Shown one piece after another: positions 51,750-60,668 of a stretch of DNA of 64,000 bases. The stretch is from contig JADYYH010000073.1 of assembly GCA_020853775.1 (NCBI GenBank), positions 47,568 to 111,567 on the forward strand, read 5' to 3'. Origin of the DNA: Nitrospira sp. (GTDB taxonomy: Bacteria > Nitrospirota > Nitrospiria > Nitrospirales > Nitrospiraceae). A model generated the notes under the pieces. That model saw only the letters and a program-made list of their open reading frames with translations. It was not told the origin of the DNA and searched no databases. Numbering within the stretch: position 1 is the first letter of the stretch; each line of letters opens with the position of its first letter. The translations under genes were made by a program, and so were the position numbers.

Positions 51750-54245
51750 ATGGCTGAAGCAGTAGAACAAGATTTTTCGAGCAATCAGAACCTTGAACCG
51801 CCGGATCAGCTTCCCCTCCTCCCCGTCAGAGATATCGTCGTCTTTCCGTATATGGTGCTCCCCCTGTTCGTCGGCCGCGAAATGTCCATCAAGGCGATCG
51901 AGGCGGCGCTGGCGGGCAACCGGATGCTGTTCCTCGCGACACAAAAATCCCTGGATGTGGAAAACCCGCAGCCGGAGGACATTCATTCCGTGGGAACCGT
52001 GGGCATCATCATGCGGATGCTCAAACTGCCCGATGAGCGGATCAAGATCCTGGTGCAGGGCCTCGCCAAGGGCCGGATCGAATCCTACATTCAGAACGAT
52101 CCCTACTATTCCGTCAAAATCGAAAAACTCGTCGAGACCAAGCAGCCCGGCTCCACATTGGAGACCGAGGCGGTCATGCGCACCGTCAAGGAGCAGATCG
52201 AAAAAATCGTCAGCCTCGGCAAAGTCCTGATTCCGGACGTGATGGTCGTGATCGAAAACCTGGAGGATCCCGGACGCCTCGCCGATATGGTGGCCTCCAA
52301 CCTCGGGTTGAAAGTCGACATCACCCAGGCCGTCCTGGAGATTGTGGACCCGATCCTGCGGCTGCGGCAGATCAGCGAAATTCTCGCGAAGGAAATCGAT
52401 GTCCTCTCGATGCAGCAGAAAATCCAGGCACAAGCCAAGGGCGAGATGGACAAAACCCAGCGCGAGTATTTCCTGCGGGAGCAATTGAAAGCCATTCAAA
52501 AAGAGCTGGGCGAATTGGACGAACGCGCGGAGGAAGTGGCCGAATTCCGCAAGCGCATCAAAGACGCCAAGATGCCTGAGAAGGTCCTCAAGGAAACCGA
52601 GAAGCAGCTCAAGCGGCTGGAGAAAATGCATCCGGATACGGCCGAATCGGCTACGGTCCGCACCTACCTGGAGTGGATGGTCGAGCTGCCCTGGAATAAA
52701 AAATCCAAGGACAACCTCGATCTGAAGGCCGCGATGAAGGTCCTGAACGAGGACCACTACGATTTGGAGAAGGTAAAAGAGCGCATCGTCGAGTACCTGG
52801 CCGTGCGCAAGTTGAAAGAAAAAATGAAGGGCCCGATCCTCTGTTTCGTGGGCCCTCCCGGCGTCGGCAAAACCTCGTTGGGAAAATCGATCGCGCGGGC
52901 TCTGGGCCGCGAATTCGTCCGGATCAGTCTGGGCGGAGTGCGCGACGAGGCGGAAATCCGCGGTCATCGCCGGACCTACGTCGGCGCACTGCCGGGACGG
53001 ATCATACAAGGCATGAAGCAGGCGGGCACGAACAACCCGGTCTTCATGCTCGACGAAGTCGACAAGGTCGGGATGGATTTTCGCGGCGATCCTTCGGCGG
53101 CGCTCCTCGAAGTCTTGGATCCTGAGCAGAACAGCACGTTCACCGATCACTATCTCGGCGTGCCGTTCGATTTGACGGAAGTCATGTTTGTCACGACGGC
53201 TAACTTGATGGATCCGATTCTTCCCGCCCTCCGGGATCGCATGGAAGTCATCGATATTCCCGGATACACCGAAGAAGAAAAACTCGGCATCGCGCAGAAA
53301 TACCTCATTCCCCGGCAGATGAACGAGCATGGGATCACCGAGAAACATATCCGCGTCTCCGAAACGGCGATTCGCCATGTGATTTCTCATTACACGCGCG
53401 AGGCCGGCGTCCGGAATCTGGAGCGGGAGATCGCCAATCTCATGCGGAAAGTGGCCAAGAAGGTCGCCGAGGGCAAGGCTGAATGTCATGCCGTCGATCA
53501 GACCAACTTGAACAAATTTTTGGGCGTGGCGAAATTCATCCCCGAAGCGGAACTGGAAAAAGACGAAATCGGCGTCGCCACAGGCCTGGCCTGGACCGAA
53601 AGCGGCGGAGACGTCCTCTATATCGAAGCGACCGTCATGAAAGGCAAGGGCCAACTTACGCTGACCGGACATCTCGGCGACGTCATGAAAGAGTCGGCCC
53701 AGGCCGCCTTGAGTTATGTGCGGTCACGCGAGAAGACGCTGGGGATCAGCCCGGACCTGTTTGCCAAGAACGACATCCATATCCACGTGCCGGCCGGGGC
53801 GACGCCGAAAGACGGGCCCTCCGCCGGCATTACCATGGCCACCGCCATTGCGTCGGCCTTGGCCCAAATCCCCGTGCGGCGCGATCTTGCGATGACCGGA
53901 GAAATCACGCTCCGCGGGCGGGTGCTGCCGATCGGAGGCTTGAAAGAAAAAATCCTCGCGGCCAAACGAGCCAAACTTTCCACCGTCGCCCTCCCGAAGC
54001 GCAACAAGAAAGATTTGGATGAAATCCCGAAACACATCCTCAAAGGAATCGAACTGATCTTCGTCGATACGGTGGACGATGTCATCAAGGCCGCCTTGCG
54101 ACGAGCGCCCTCGCGCAAAGCCAGGCCTGCGGCGCCGAAAACCCCGCTGAAGAAAGCTGCGCGAGCCGGTGCCTCCAAGCGAAAGGCCGTCTCGCCACGG
54201 CGCGCGCGTCGTCAACCGGGGACTGCTCGCTCATTGTCTCTGTAG
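51750..54245 (+). CDS. lon: ATP-dependent protease Lon with basic C-terminal extension
   Basis: 831 residues. The LonN domain begins [24 protein letters not shown], followed by a coiled coil. The AAA+ module has Walker [10 protein letters not shown] (K374) and Walker [10 protein letters not shown]. The protease domain has the catalytic serine in [12 protein letters not shown] (S691) and lysine in [11 protein letters not shown] (K734). It degrades misfolded and regulatory proteins in the cytoplasm. Residues from about 785 ([16 protein letters not shown]...[14 protein letters not shown]) form a lysine-, arginine- and alanine-rich tail not present in Escherichia coli Lon, which may bind DNA or polyphosphate. 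A weak GGAG site precedes the ATG. Confidence 0.96.
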   Translation: MAEAVEQDFSSNQNLEPPDQLPLLPVRDIVVFPYMVLPLFVGREMSIKAIEAALAGNRMLFLATQKSLDVENPQPEDIHSVGTVGIIMRMLKLPDERIKILVQGLAKGRIESYIQNDPYYSVKIEKLVETKQPGSTLETEAVMRTVKEQIEKIVSLGKVLIPDVMVVIENLEDPGRLADMVASNLGLKVDITQAVLEIVDPILRLRQISEILAKEIDVLSMQQKIQAQAKGEMDKTQREYFLREQLKAIQKELGELDERAEEVAEFRKRIKDAKMPEKVLKETEKQLKRLEKMHPDTAESATVRTYLEWMVELPWNKKSKDNLDLKAAMKVLNEDHYDLEKVKERIVEYLAVRKLKEKMKGPILCFVGPPGVGKTSLGKSIARALGREFVRISLGGVRDEAEIRGHRRTYVGALPGRIIQGMKQAGTNNPVFMLDEVDKVGMDFRGDPSAALLEVLDPEQNSTFTDHYLGVPFDLTEVMFVTTANLMDPILPALRDRMEVIDIPGYTEEEKLGIAQKYLIPRQMNEHGITEKHIRVSETAIRHVISHYTREAGVRNLEREIANLMRKVAKKVAEGKAECHAVDQTNLNKFLGVAKFIPEAELEKDEIGVATGLAWTESGGDVLYIEATVMKGKGQLTLTGHLGDVMKESAQAALSYVRSREKTLGISPDLFAKNDIHIHVPAGATPKDGPSAGITMATAIASALAQIPVRRDLAMTGEITLRGRVLPIGGLKEKILAAKRAKLSTVALPKRNKKDLDEIPKHILKGIELIFVDTVDDVIKAALRRAPSRKARPAAPKTPLKKAARAGASKRKAVSPRRARRQPGTARSLSL

Positions 54246-54321
54246 CCCGCCGCTGCATGAGGACTGCTGCTGCCATCACGAAAGATTGGGTACGGCGACC
54301 GACCTGGAAGAAGGTGGGGTA

Positions 54322-55362
54322 ATGCCGCCAGGCCGATCCCGCCGGGCCAATGCCGTGCACAGCGAGTTCGCTCTGATCCGGCGCCTGCGGGCACAGGCCG
54401 CACAACCGGACCCGCAGGTCGTCAAAGGAATCGGCGACGACACCGCCGTCATCAAAACATCGTCGGCCGAATGGACCCTCATTACCACGGACCTGCTGGC
54501 CGAGGGGGTGCATTTCGATCCTGCCACGTCCTCATTTCGAGACATCGGCTACCGGGCCGCCATCGCCAACCTCAGCGACATCGCCGCGATGGGCGGTACG
54601 CCACGGTTCATGCTGGTCTCCATTGCCATCCCGCCGACCTGCTCGCAGGCACAGATTGAGCAACTCTACCGAGGCATGACGCAGGCCGGCGCTCCCTATC
54701 ACGTGCGCCTGATCGGCGGGGATACGTCCGCATCCAAAACCGGACTCTTTCTGAACATTACACTCACCGGTGTCGTGAAACCGCGCCGGGCCCTGTTGCG
54801 CAGTGCCGCCCGTGTCGGGGACCTGATCTACGTCACCGGTACACTGGGAGACTCCCGAGCCGGCCTGGATCTCCTGACGTCGCGCCGACGCCCGAAGCTC
54901 CGACCGATACACACGCGCTTTTTGTTGGCCCGACATCATCGTCCATCGGCTCGCATCGCCGAAGGGTTATGGCTGGTCAAGGAAGGGCTCGCCGGAGCCG
55001 CCATCGATCTCTCGGACGGCCTGACCGGTGACCTTCGTCACATCTGCGAGGAAAGCGGAGTCGGCGCGGAAATTGTCGCCGCTTCGCTGCCCATTTCAAC
55101 GGCCTGCCGAGCCTACGCCATGGCTCGCGAGTTCGACCCTCGTCGGATCGCGCTACAGGGAGGCGAGGATTATGAATTGCTGTTTACCGTGCCTCGCCGA
55201 ACGCAGTCCCGGTTCGAACGACTGATCGGAAAGAGCGGGTTTTGCATGACCTGTATCGGGTCAATCACACCGCAGGCATCGGGTCTCCGCCTGAGGACAG
55301 ACACGGAAACCACGCAACCGCTGCCGCTCACCAGTTACGAACATTTTCTCAGGCCGACGTAA
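54322..55362 (+). CDS. thiL: Thiamine-monophosphate kinase
   Basis: 346 residues from ATG 54322, preceded by GGTGGGG; the track start lies within the lon 3' end. SEFALIRRLRA and VVKGIGDDTAVIKT give the ThiL/AIR-synthase-like N-terminus with the metal-binding GDD. TTDLLAEGVHFD, NLSDIAAMGGTPRF and AAIDLSDGLTGDLRHI are the conserved ATP/Mg segments, and GGEDYELLFTV is diagnostic. It phosphorylates thiamine monophosphate to thiamine diphosphate. It is 76 bp downstream of lon and probably on the same transcript. Confidence 0.94.
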   Translation: MPPGRSRRANAVHSEFALIRRLRAQAAQPDPQVVKGIGDDTAVIKTSSAEWTLITTDLLAEGVHFDPATSSFRDIGYRAAIANLSDIAAMGGTPRFMLVSIAIPPTCSQAQIEQLYRGMTQAGAPYHVRLIGGDTSASKTGLFLNITLTGVVKPRRALLRSAARVGDLIYVTGTLGDSRAGLDLLTSRRRPKLRPIHTRFLLARHHRPSARIAEGLWLVKEGLAGAAIDLSDGLTGDLRHICEESGVGAEIVAASLPISTACRAYAMAREFDPRRIALQGGEDYELLFTVPRRTQSRFERLIGKSGFCMTCIGSITPQASGLRLRTDTETTQPLPLTSYEHFLRPT

Positions 55363-55385
55363 CCGAGCCTGGCATCAGACGCTTT

Positions 55386-55865
55386 ATGGCCGACGTACGA
55401 TCGCTGTTTCGCCAAATTCTGCATCTCGATGAAACGCCGCACCGGACCGCGCTGGCCTTTTCTGTCGGCGTCTTCATCGGCTTTTCGCCGGCCTATGGCC
55501 TCCATATGCTCATGGTGGGAATTTGCGCCTGGGCATTCGGGTGGAACGTCGTGGCGCTCCTCGCCGGAGCATTCCTCAATAATCCCTGGACCCTCATCCC
55601 GATCCTCGGCGCGACGTACTGGACCGGCGCGACCTTACTCGGCATGCGTGAGTTGCCAACGTTCGATTGGAGCGATTTGTCAGCCACGGGCCTGTATCAT
55701 CAGGTGGCGCCCCACGCCTGGCCGTTTGTACTCGGGGGGATGGTCCTGAGCCTCGCCGGCAGCCTGCTGGCCTACCCGGTCGCGTATGTGCTGCTCACCA
55801 GATATCGCCGTGCGAGAACGAGTGAACGCTCCACCCATTTGCCCCCGCCATCGGGGCTAGGCTAA
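55386..55865 (+). CDS. DUF2062 membrane protein
   Basis: 159 residues from ATG 55386; the track start at 55242 overlaps the end of thiL. DETPHRTALAFSVGVFIGFSPAYGLHMLMVGICAWAFGWNVVALLAGAFLNNPWTLIPI-like segments match DUF2062, including the NNPWT motif. Three to four hydrophobic helices are evident (the last, WPFVLGGMVLSLAGSLLAYPVAYVLL). In other bacteria such proteins are linked to envelope or glycosyltransferase functions, with no settled role. It follows thiL by 23 bp. Confidence 0.85.
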   Translation: MADVRSLFRQILHLDETPHRTALAFSVGVFIGFSPAYGLHMLMVGICAWAFGWNVVALLAGAFLNNPWTLIPILGATYWTGATLLGMRELPTFDWSDLSATGLYHQVAPHAWPFVLGGMVLSLAGSLLAYPVAYVLLTRYRRARTSERSTHLPPPSGLG

Positions 55866-55888
55866 GATCGCTCGTCGGTCGTGACCCT

Positions 55889-57310
55889 ATGAAATTACCA
55901 TCCGCCACTCCCCCGGCTCCCTATGACGGATCGGCCCTCATCGCCGATCCGATTCACGAATATGTGTCGTTCACCGTGCCCTATGCGGCACCCGACCCAT
56001 CGGAACGCACCGAAAAAGACCTGATCGATTCTCCGTGGGTTCAACGGCTGCGCTACATCTATCAGCTACAGAGCGCCCGCTGGGTCTATCCGTCGGCCGA
56101 GCATACGCGGTTCGTGCATTCGTTGGGCACCATGCATGTGGCCGGACGATTCGCGCAACATTTGTATCCATTTTTGCGTAACGCCGTTCCCGACCTTCCC
56201 TCCGCCGCCTTCGTGGAGGAGTTCCTGCGCATCACGGCCCTTGTGCACGACATCGGGCATGGGCCGTTCTGTCATTTTTTCGATGATAATTATCTGCACG
56301 GCTTCGGCCTTTCGCATGAAAAGCTCGGCCAGATCATCGTCCGGGAGCATCTCGGTCCGCTCATCAAGAAAATCCGGCGCAGCCCGTCGGGGCCGTTCGA
56401 TCGCGGCGAGGAACTCAATCCGGATCACATCGCGCATGTCATCCTGAAGGAGAAGGGGAAGGACAATTCAAAAATCCCTCGCTGGATCAATGCGCTCCAG
56501 CCGGTCATTTCAGGAAGTTACACAGCCGACAATTTGGACTATGTGCTGCGCGACGCCTACATGTGCGGCGTGGCGGTCGGACCAGTCGACCTGACTCGAC
56601 TGATTCATTACACCATCGTGACCGAGAAGGGGTTTACGATTCATAAAACCGGGCTCCCCGCGCTGCATATGTTTTTGAACACCAGAATGTACTTGTACTC
56701 AAACGTGTATTATCACCGGACGACCCGGGCGATCGACATTCATCTCCGCGACATTTTCGGCGACACCATGAAGCTGTTGTTCCCGTCGAATCCCGCCAAG
56801 CACATGGACGACTATCTGACGCTCACGGACTGGTCGTTACTGGAAGATGTGCGACGGTGGAAAAAAGCCGGGCAGAGCAGCCTGCGCCGGTTGCATCAGG
56901 AATGGGCACATATCCTCAGCCGCGACGTGAAATGGAAAATGGCCTACAGCACAGTGCTGAAAGAAAAGGGCATCGAGCGGGGCATGGACTTCCCCAGTCA
57001 CGAACAATTTCAGCAGCAGATTCAAAAGGCGTTGCCGCCTAAGTTGCAAGCGCTACCCTTCCGCGTCGATATGGCGCCATTGGATCCGCGCCCCGACCCC
57101 AAGGATACGCGTGGCATTCCCCTGCTCGTCTATGATCCCGGCACCAAGGGTCTCTCAACTGAACCATTAGAGGAATTTCTCGACCTGCTTCCCACCCGTC
57201 TGGTGCAGTTTCGCATCTATGCGCTCGATCACATCCATGACGCCGCCCTCTCCAGAGCCGCTGCGACCGTCTTGAACAAAACGCCATCAAGTCTCGAAAC
57301 CAATTTCTAG
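55889..57310 (+). CDS. HD-domain phosphohydrolase (dGTPase/SAMHD1-like)
   Basis: 473 residues. The HD metal site is formed by H72 in EHTRFVHSLGTMHV, H120-D121 in ALVHDIGHGPFCHFFDD and D in YTADNLDYVLRDAY. WVQRLRYIYQLQSARWVYPSAEHTRF is the lead segment of the broader HD family that includes YdhJ- and dGTPase-like proteins. It likely hydrolyses a nucleotide. It starts 23 bp after the DUF2062 stop. The last 80 residues (PLDPRPDPKDTRGIPLLVYD) have no family match I recognise. Confidence 0.85.
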   Translation: MKLPSATPPAPYDGSALIADPIHEYVSFTVPYAAPDPSERTEKDLIDSPWVQRLRYIYQLQSARWVYPSAEHTRFVHSLGTMHVAGRFAQHLYPFLRNAVPDLPSAAFVEEFLRITALVHDIGHGPFCHFFDDNYLHGFGLSHEKLGQIIVREHLGPLIKKIRRSPSGPFDRGEELNPDHIAHVILKEKGKDNSKIPRWINALQPVISGSYTADNLDYVLRDAYMCGVAVGPVDLTRLIHYTIVTEKGFTIHKTGLPALHMFLNTRMYLYSNVYYHRTTRAIDIHLRDIFGDTMKLLFPSNPAKHMDDYLTLTDWSLLEDVRRWKKAGQSSLRRLHQEWAHILSRDVKWKMAYSTVLKEKGIERGMDFPSHEQFQQQIQKALPPKLQALPFRVDMAPLDPRPDPKDTRGIPLLVYDPGTKGLSTEPLEEFLDLLPTRLVQFRIYALDHIHDAALSRAAATVLNKTPSSLETNF

Positions 57311-57333
57311 GCCTTCCGCCGTCAAAGATTCAG

Positions 57334-57355
57334 ACCTGGTATCACCTGGTACTAT
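57334..57355 (+). promoter_or_regulatory. Direct repeat 10 bp apart next to a TACTAT box
   Basis: ACCTGGTA occurs at 57334-57341 and 57344-57351, one helical turn apart, and overlaps a TACTAT -10-like box at 57350-57355. This is the layout of a tandem activator site at a promoter, 120 bp upstream of the kinase gene. No good -35 was found, which would fit an activator-dependent promoter. Confidence 0.3.
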
Positions 57356-57474
57356 CCCTAGGGCATATAGCCTCTGTCGAGATGCGCGATCTCCGTTCAT
57401 AGTGGCTGAAGAGTTGCGGCGTGTGAAGGCCCATCTACCACTGGGAGGTCTCACGCGGTAAGAAAGAGGAGCCC

Positions 57475-60228
57475 ATGATCGTTCATGGTCTCACAGGGAT
57501 GACGACCGGGAAGCTGTCGCCCCATGTTCGCCAACTAACCACTTTCGGCCTGATTGCCGCCCTGGCAGGCGGCACATTCGTTATCGACTGCTCCACCCCA
57601 CGTACCCTCCCGGTTTGGATTCTCTATGTGCTGCCGATCACGCTGACGCTGTGGACTCCTCAGCGCTGGAGTTCAGCCAGCGTGACGGGGCTCTGCCTCG
57701 GCCTAACGTTTCTCGGTCATGTTCTGGGGCCGCACTTGCCGGAAGTTCCTGCCTGGTTGTCGCAAGTCGGTCGCTCCCTCAGCTTGGGCCTCTTTCCGAG
57801 CATGGCCTATGTGATCGACCGGCAAAAGCGCCTGGCCCAAGAGCTCGTACGGACGGCAACCGTCGCCGTGGAAAACGAAATCTTACGGGTCCGTCAGCGC
57901 TTGCTCGCGCAGTCTGCTGACGAAGTGAGGGATCTCTACGACCACGCTCCCTGCGGGTACCACTCGCTCGATGTGAACGGTCTCCTTGTGGCGGTGAATC
58001 AGACCGAGGTGGACTGGCTGGGCTATACGAAAGAAGACCTCATCGGGAAAATCCGATTTGCGGACTTGATGACGCCGGCGAGCGCCGCCCTGTTCAAGGA
58101 ACGATTCGCTCGCTTCATCAAGGAAGGCCTCGTCAAAGACTTGGAGTTTGAGGTTGTTCGCAAAGACGGCTCCGTCTTTACGGTCTTGCTCAGCGCGACG
58201 GCGGTGACAGATTCGCAGGGGCGCTACTTGCTCAGCCGCACCACGCTGATTGACATCACAGATCGCAAACGCGCGGATCAGGCCTTGCGTCTGAGCCACC
58301 AGTCACTTGAGGCCTTGGTTGCAGAACGCACCGCCGCCCTTCAGGAAGCGAATCGTCGTTTAGCGCAGGAACTGGCGCAAAGCAAACACATCCAGCAGGC
58401 GCTCACTGCCAGCGAAAGCCGGTTTCGGGAACTCGTCGAGTCCCTGCCACTGCCGATTTGGACCTGCCTTCCGGACGGCACCTGTGACTATCTGAGTCCC
58501 CAATGGGTGACGTATACGGGACGATCTGCAGACGAGCCCTTCAGCACCGGATGTCTCCAGCACGTTCACCCCGAAGACCGCCCGAGAATCACCGAGCAAT
58601 GGCGCGACGCCGTGGCGCGTATCCAGCCTCTCGACACAGAACTGCGGTTCCAGCGGGCGGATGGCATCTACCGCTGGTTCCATGCGCACGCGACGCCCAT
58701 CCGAGATCATGATGGCCGCGTGCTGAAGTGGGTGGGAACCTACACCGACACCCACGATCGCAAACAAGCGCAGGAAATCCAGGCCAGGATGGCCGCCATC
58801 GTGGAATCCTCCTCCGATGCCGTCATGAGCAAAGACTTGGATGGCCGGATTCTCTCCTGGAACAAAAGCGCCGAGTTGATGTTCGGCTACTCCAGTGAAG
58901 AGATCATGGGCCAGCCTATCTCCCGCATCTTGCCGCCCGACCGCCGCCCGGAAGAACCCATCCTCATCGAGCAGATCACAGCGGGAATCCGCATCCAGCA
59001 ATTCGAGAGCGTGCGTATCCATCGAGACGGCCATCCTATCCAGGTGTCCTTGACCGTGTCGCCCATTGTCGATGCGAACGGAGAGGTGGCGGCCGTGTCG
59101 ACGATTGCCCGAGACATCACGGAACGCAAGCGCGCTGAGGACGTCTTGAGTCAACAACGCCGGCTCATCGAACTGTCGTATGAGCCGATCTTTTCCTGGG
59201 ATACGGAGCGGGGCATTCTGGATTGGAATCGTGGCTGTGAACAATTGTACGGTTACACGCGCGCGGAGGCGATCGGGCGAAACAGTCATGCGCTGCTGAA
59301 AAGCACCTATCCCTACCCCTTCGACACCATCTTCTCCGAATTGGAGACGACCGGGGCCTGGACCGGCGAGTTACATCACCGCACCAAAGACGGGCGGGAG
59401 GTGCTCGTGGAAAGCCGGTGGGGATTGATGAAAACAGGCGGCCGCAGTCTCATTCTCGAAACGAACCGGGACATCACCGAGCGGCGACAGGCCGAACTGA
59501 TGATTCTGAAGAAGAATAAAGATCTCGAGACACTCCTGCATGTGACCTCCCACGACCTGAAAGAACCGCTGCGCGCGATTGAAAGTTTTTCCGTGCTGCT
59601 CCAGGAACGCTATGCGAGCCGGCTGGATGAGAAAGGCCAGGATTTCCTTCGCCGTATCGTCCGCGCCACGCAGCGGCTCGACCAGTTGCTCACCGACATT
59701 CTGGATCTTTCCCGCGCTCAGCGCATGGAGCCGCCGGTCGACGAGATCGAGGCGGACCAGCTCGTCCAAGAAGTCTTACGGCGGCTGGAAAGCCGCATCA
59801 AAGAGAGCGGAGCCACCATCACGGTGTGCGCGCCGTTGCCGCGCTTCCGGGTCAATACCACCTGGGCAGTTCAGGGCATTTACAACCTGGTCTCGAACGC
59901 CTTGAAGTTTGTCGCTGACGGGAAACCGCCGGACATCGAGATTGCGCCCCATATGGAAATCGATGCTGACGGCACGGAATGTTCGGGCCTGGTCATCCGC
60001 GACCGCGGCCCCGGGATTCCATCCGACCAGCGTGAGCGCATCTTTGAGTTGTTCCGGCGGGCAGTGGGACGGGACATCGAAGGAACCGGAGCCGGCCTGG
60101 CCATCGTCCGGCAGGTGGCGGAACGGCATGGAGGCCGCGCCTGGGTCTTGCCCCGTGAGGGTGGAGGATCGGATTTTTTTATTACATTCGGCATTAACCG
60201 GCAAGTTGAGAAAGAGGTACGACTATGA
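57475..60228 (+). CDS. Multi-PAS sensor histidine kinase (bacteriophytochrome-kinase-like output)
   Basis: 917 residues. Three or so membrane spans lie in residues 20-115 (LTTFGLIAALAGGTFVI, TLPVWILYVLPITLTLW, SLSLGLFPSMAYVI). Four PAS domains follow, each ending in a D-I-T-E/D-R-K-style repeat (LIDITDRKRAD, YTDTHDRKQAQ, ARDITERKRAE, NRDITERRQAE), separated by a coiled coil. The H-box TSHDLKEPLRAIESF gives H693. ATP-binding motifs are IYNLVSNALKF (N-box), RDRGPGIP and GTGAGLAIV. The SHDLKEPL H-box is typical of phytochrome-class kinases. It ends overlapping the receiver gene as ATGA. The ligand is unknown. GAGGAG precedes the ATG. Confidence 0.93.
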   Translation: MIVHGLTGMTTGKLSPHVRQLTTFGLIAALAGGTFVIDCSTPRTLPVWILYVLPITLTLWTPQRWSSASVTGLCLGLTFLGHVLGPHLPEVPAWLSQVGRSLSLGLFPSMAYVIDRQKRLAQELVRTATVAVENEILRVRQRLLAQSADEVRDLYDHAPCGYHSLDVNGLLVAVNQTEVDWLGYTKEDLIGKIRFADLMTPASAALFKERFARFIKEGLVKDLEFEVVRKDGSVFTVLLSATAVTDSQGRYLLSRTTLIDITDRKRADQALRLSHQSLEALVAERTAALQEANRRLAQELAQSKHIQQALTASESRFRELVESLPLPIWTCLPDGTCDYLSPQWVTYTGRSADEPFSTGCLQHVHPEDRPRITEQWRDAVARIQPLDTELRFQRADGIYRWFHAHATPIRDHDGRVLKWVGTYTDTHDRKQAQEIQARMAAIVESSSDAVMSKDLDGRILSWNKSAELMFGYSSEEIMGQPISRILPPDRRPEEPILIEQITAGIRIQQFESVRIHRDGHPIQVSLTVSPIVDANGEVAAVSTIARDITERKRAEDVLSQQRRLIELSYEPIFSWDTERGILDWNRGCEQLYGYTRAEAIGRNSHALLKSTYPYPFDTIFSELETTGAWTGELHHRTKDGREVLVESRWGLMKTGGRSLILETNRDITERRQAELMILKKNKDLETLLHVTSHDLKEPLRAIESFSVLLQERYASRLDEKGQDFLRRIVRATQRLDQLLTDILDLSRAQRMEPPVDEIEADQLVQEVLRRLESRIKESGATITVCAPLPRFRVNTTWAVQGIYNLVSNALKFVADGKPPDIEIAPHMEIDADGTECSGLVIRDRGPGIPSDQRERIFELFRRAVGRDIEGTGAGLAIVRQVAERHGGRAWVLPREGGGSDFFITFGINRQVEKEVRL

Positions 60229-60665
60229 CGCTGAGATCCTTCGACATTCTGATCGCTGAGGACAATGAGGACGATATTCTGCTGATTCGTGAGGCGTTCG
60301 AAACCGTGAATATGACCAATCGGGTCGCGGTGGTTCGAGACGGCGCCGAGGCGATGGCCTACCTGCGCGGAGAAGGGCCCTTTCACCAGTGCCCGCTTCC
60401 CGGCATGGTGCTGCTGGACATCAATATGCCGAAAAAGACGGGGCTCGAGGTACTGTCGGAAATCAAATCGGACCCGCGATTTTGCGCGCTCCCCGTCGTC
60501 ATCCTGACGGTCAGTGAACGGGAAGAGGATATTGTGCGGTCGTTCCAGCAAGGCGCCTGCTCCTACATTCGCAAGCCGGTCACCTTCACCCGCTTTATCG
60601 CTGTCGTCAAAGAGTTCGAACTGTATTGGACACTCGTCTCCAAGGTTCCCACGCTGAAGAGGTAA
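60225..60665 (+). CDS. Single-domain response regulator (Rcp1-like)
   Basis: 146 residues, a lone receiver with no output domain. FDILIAEDNEDDILLIREAF carries the acidic pocket, MVLLDINMPKKTGLEVL the phosphorylation site (D65), VVILTVSEREEDI the Thr/Ser switch, and SYIRKPV the lysine. The NEDD and LLDINMPKK motifs match cyanobacterial Rcp1 and relatives that pair with phytochrome kinases. ATG 60225 is within the kinase stop, so it is translated with its likely partner. It probably relays phosphate or binds another protein, for example the hybrid kinase downstream. Confidence 0.93.
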   Translation: MTLRSFDILIAEDNEDDILLIREAFETVNMTNRVAVVRDGAEAMAYLRGEGPFHQCPLPGMVLLDINMPKKTGLEVLSEIKSDPRFCALPVVILTVSEREEDIVRSFQQGACSYIRKPVTFTRFIAVVKEFELYWTLVSKVPTLKR

Positions 60666-60668
60666 CAC

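Noticed and set aside
51660-53672. 670-codon ORF on the minus strand
   Set aside because: It is wholly antisense to lon, which has all its domains and catalytic residues, and it shows no protein-like motifs.
58360-59289. 309-codon minus ORF
   Set aside because: Antisense to the PAS kinase; the kinase has clear motifs throughout.
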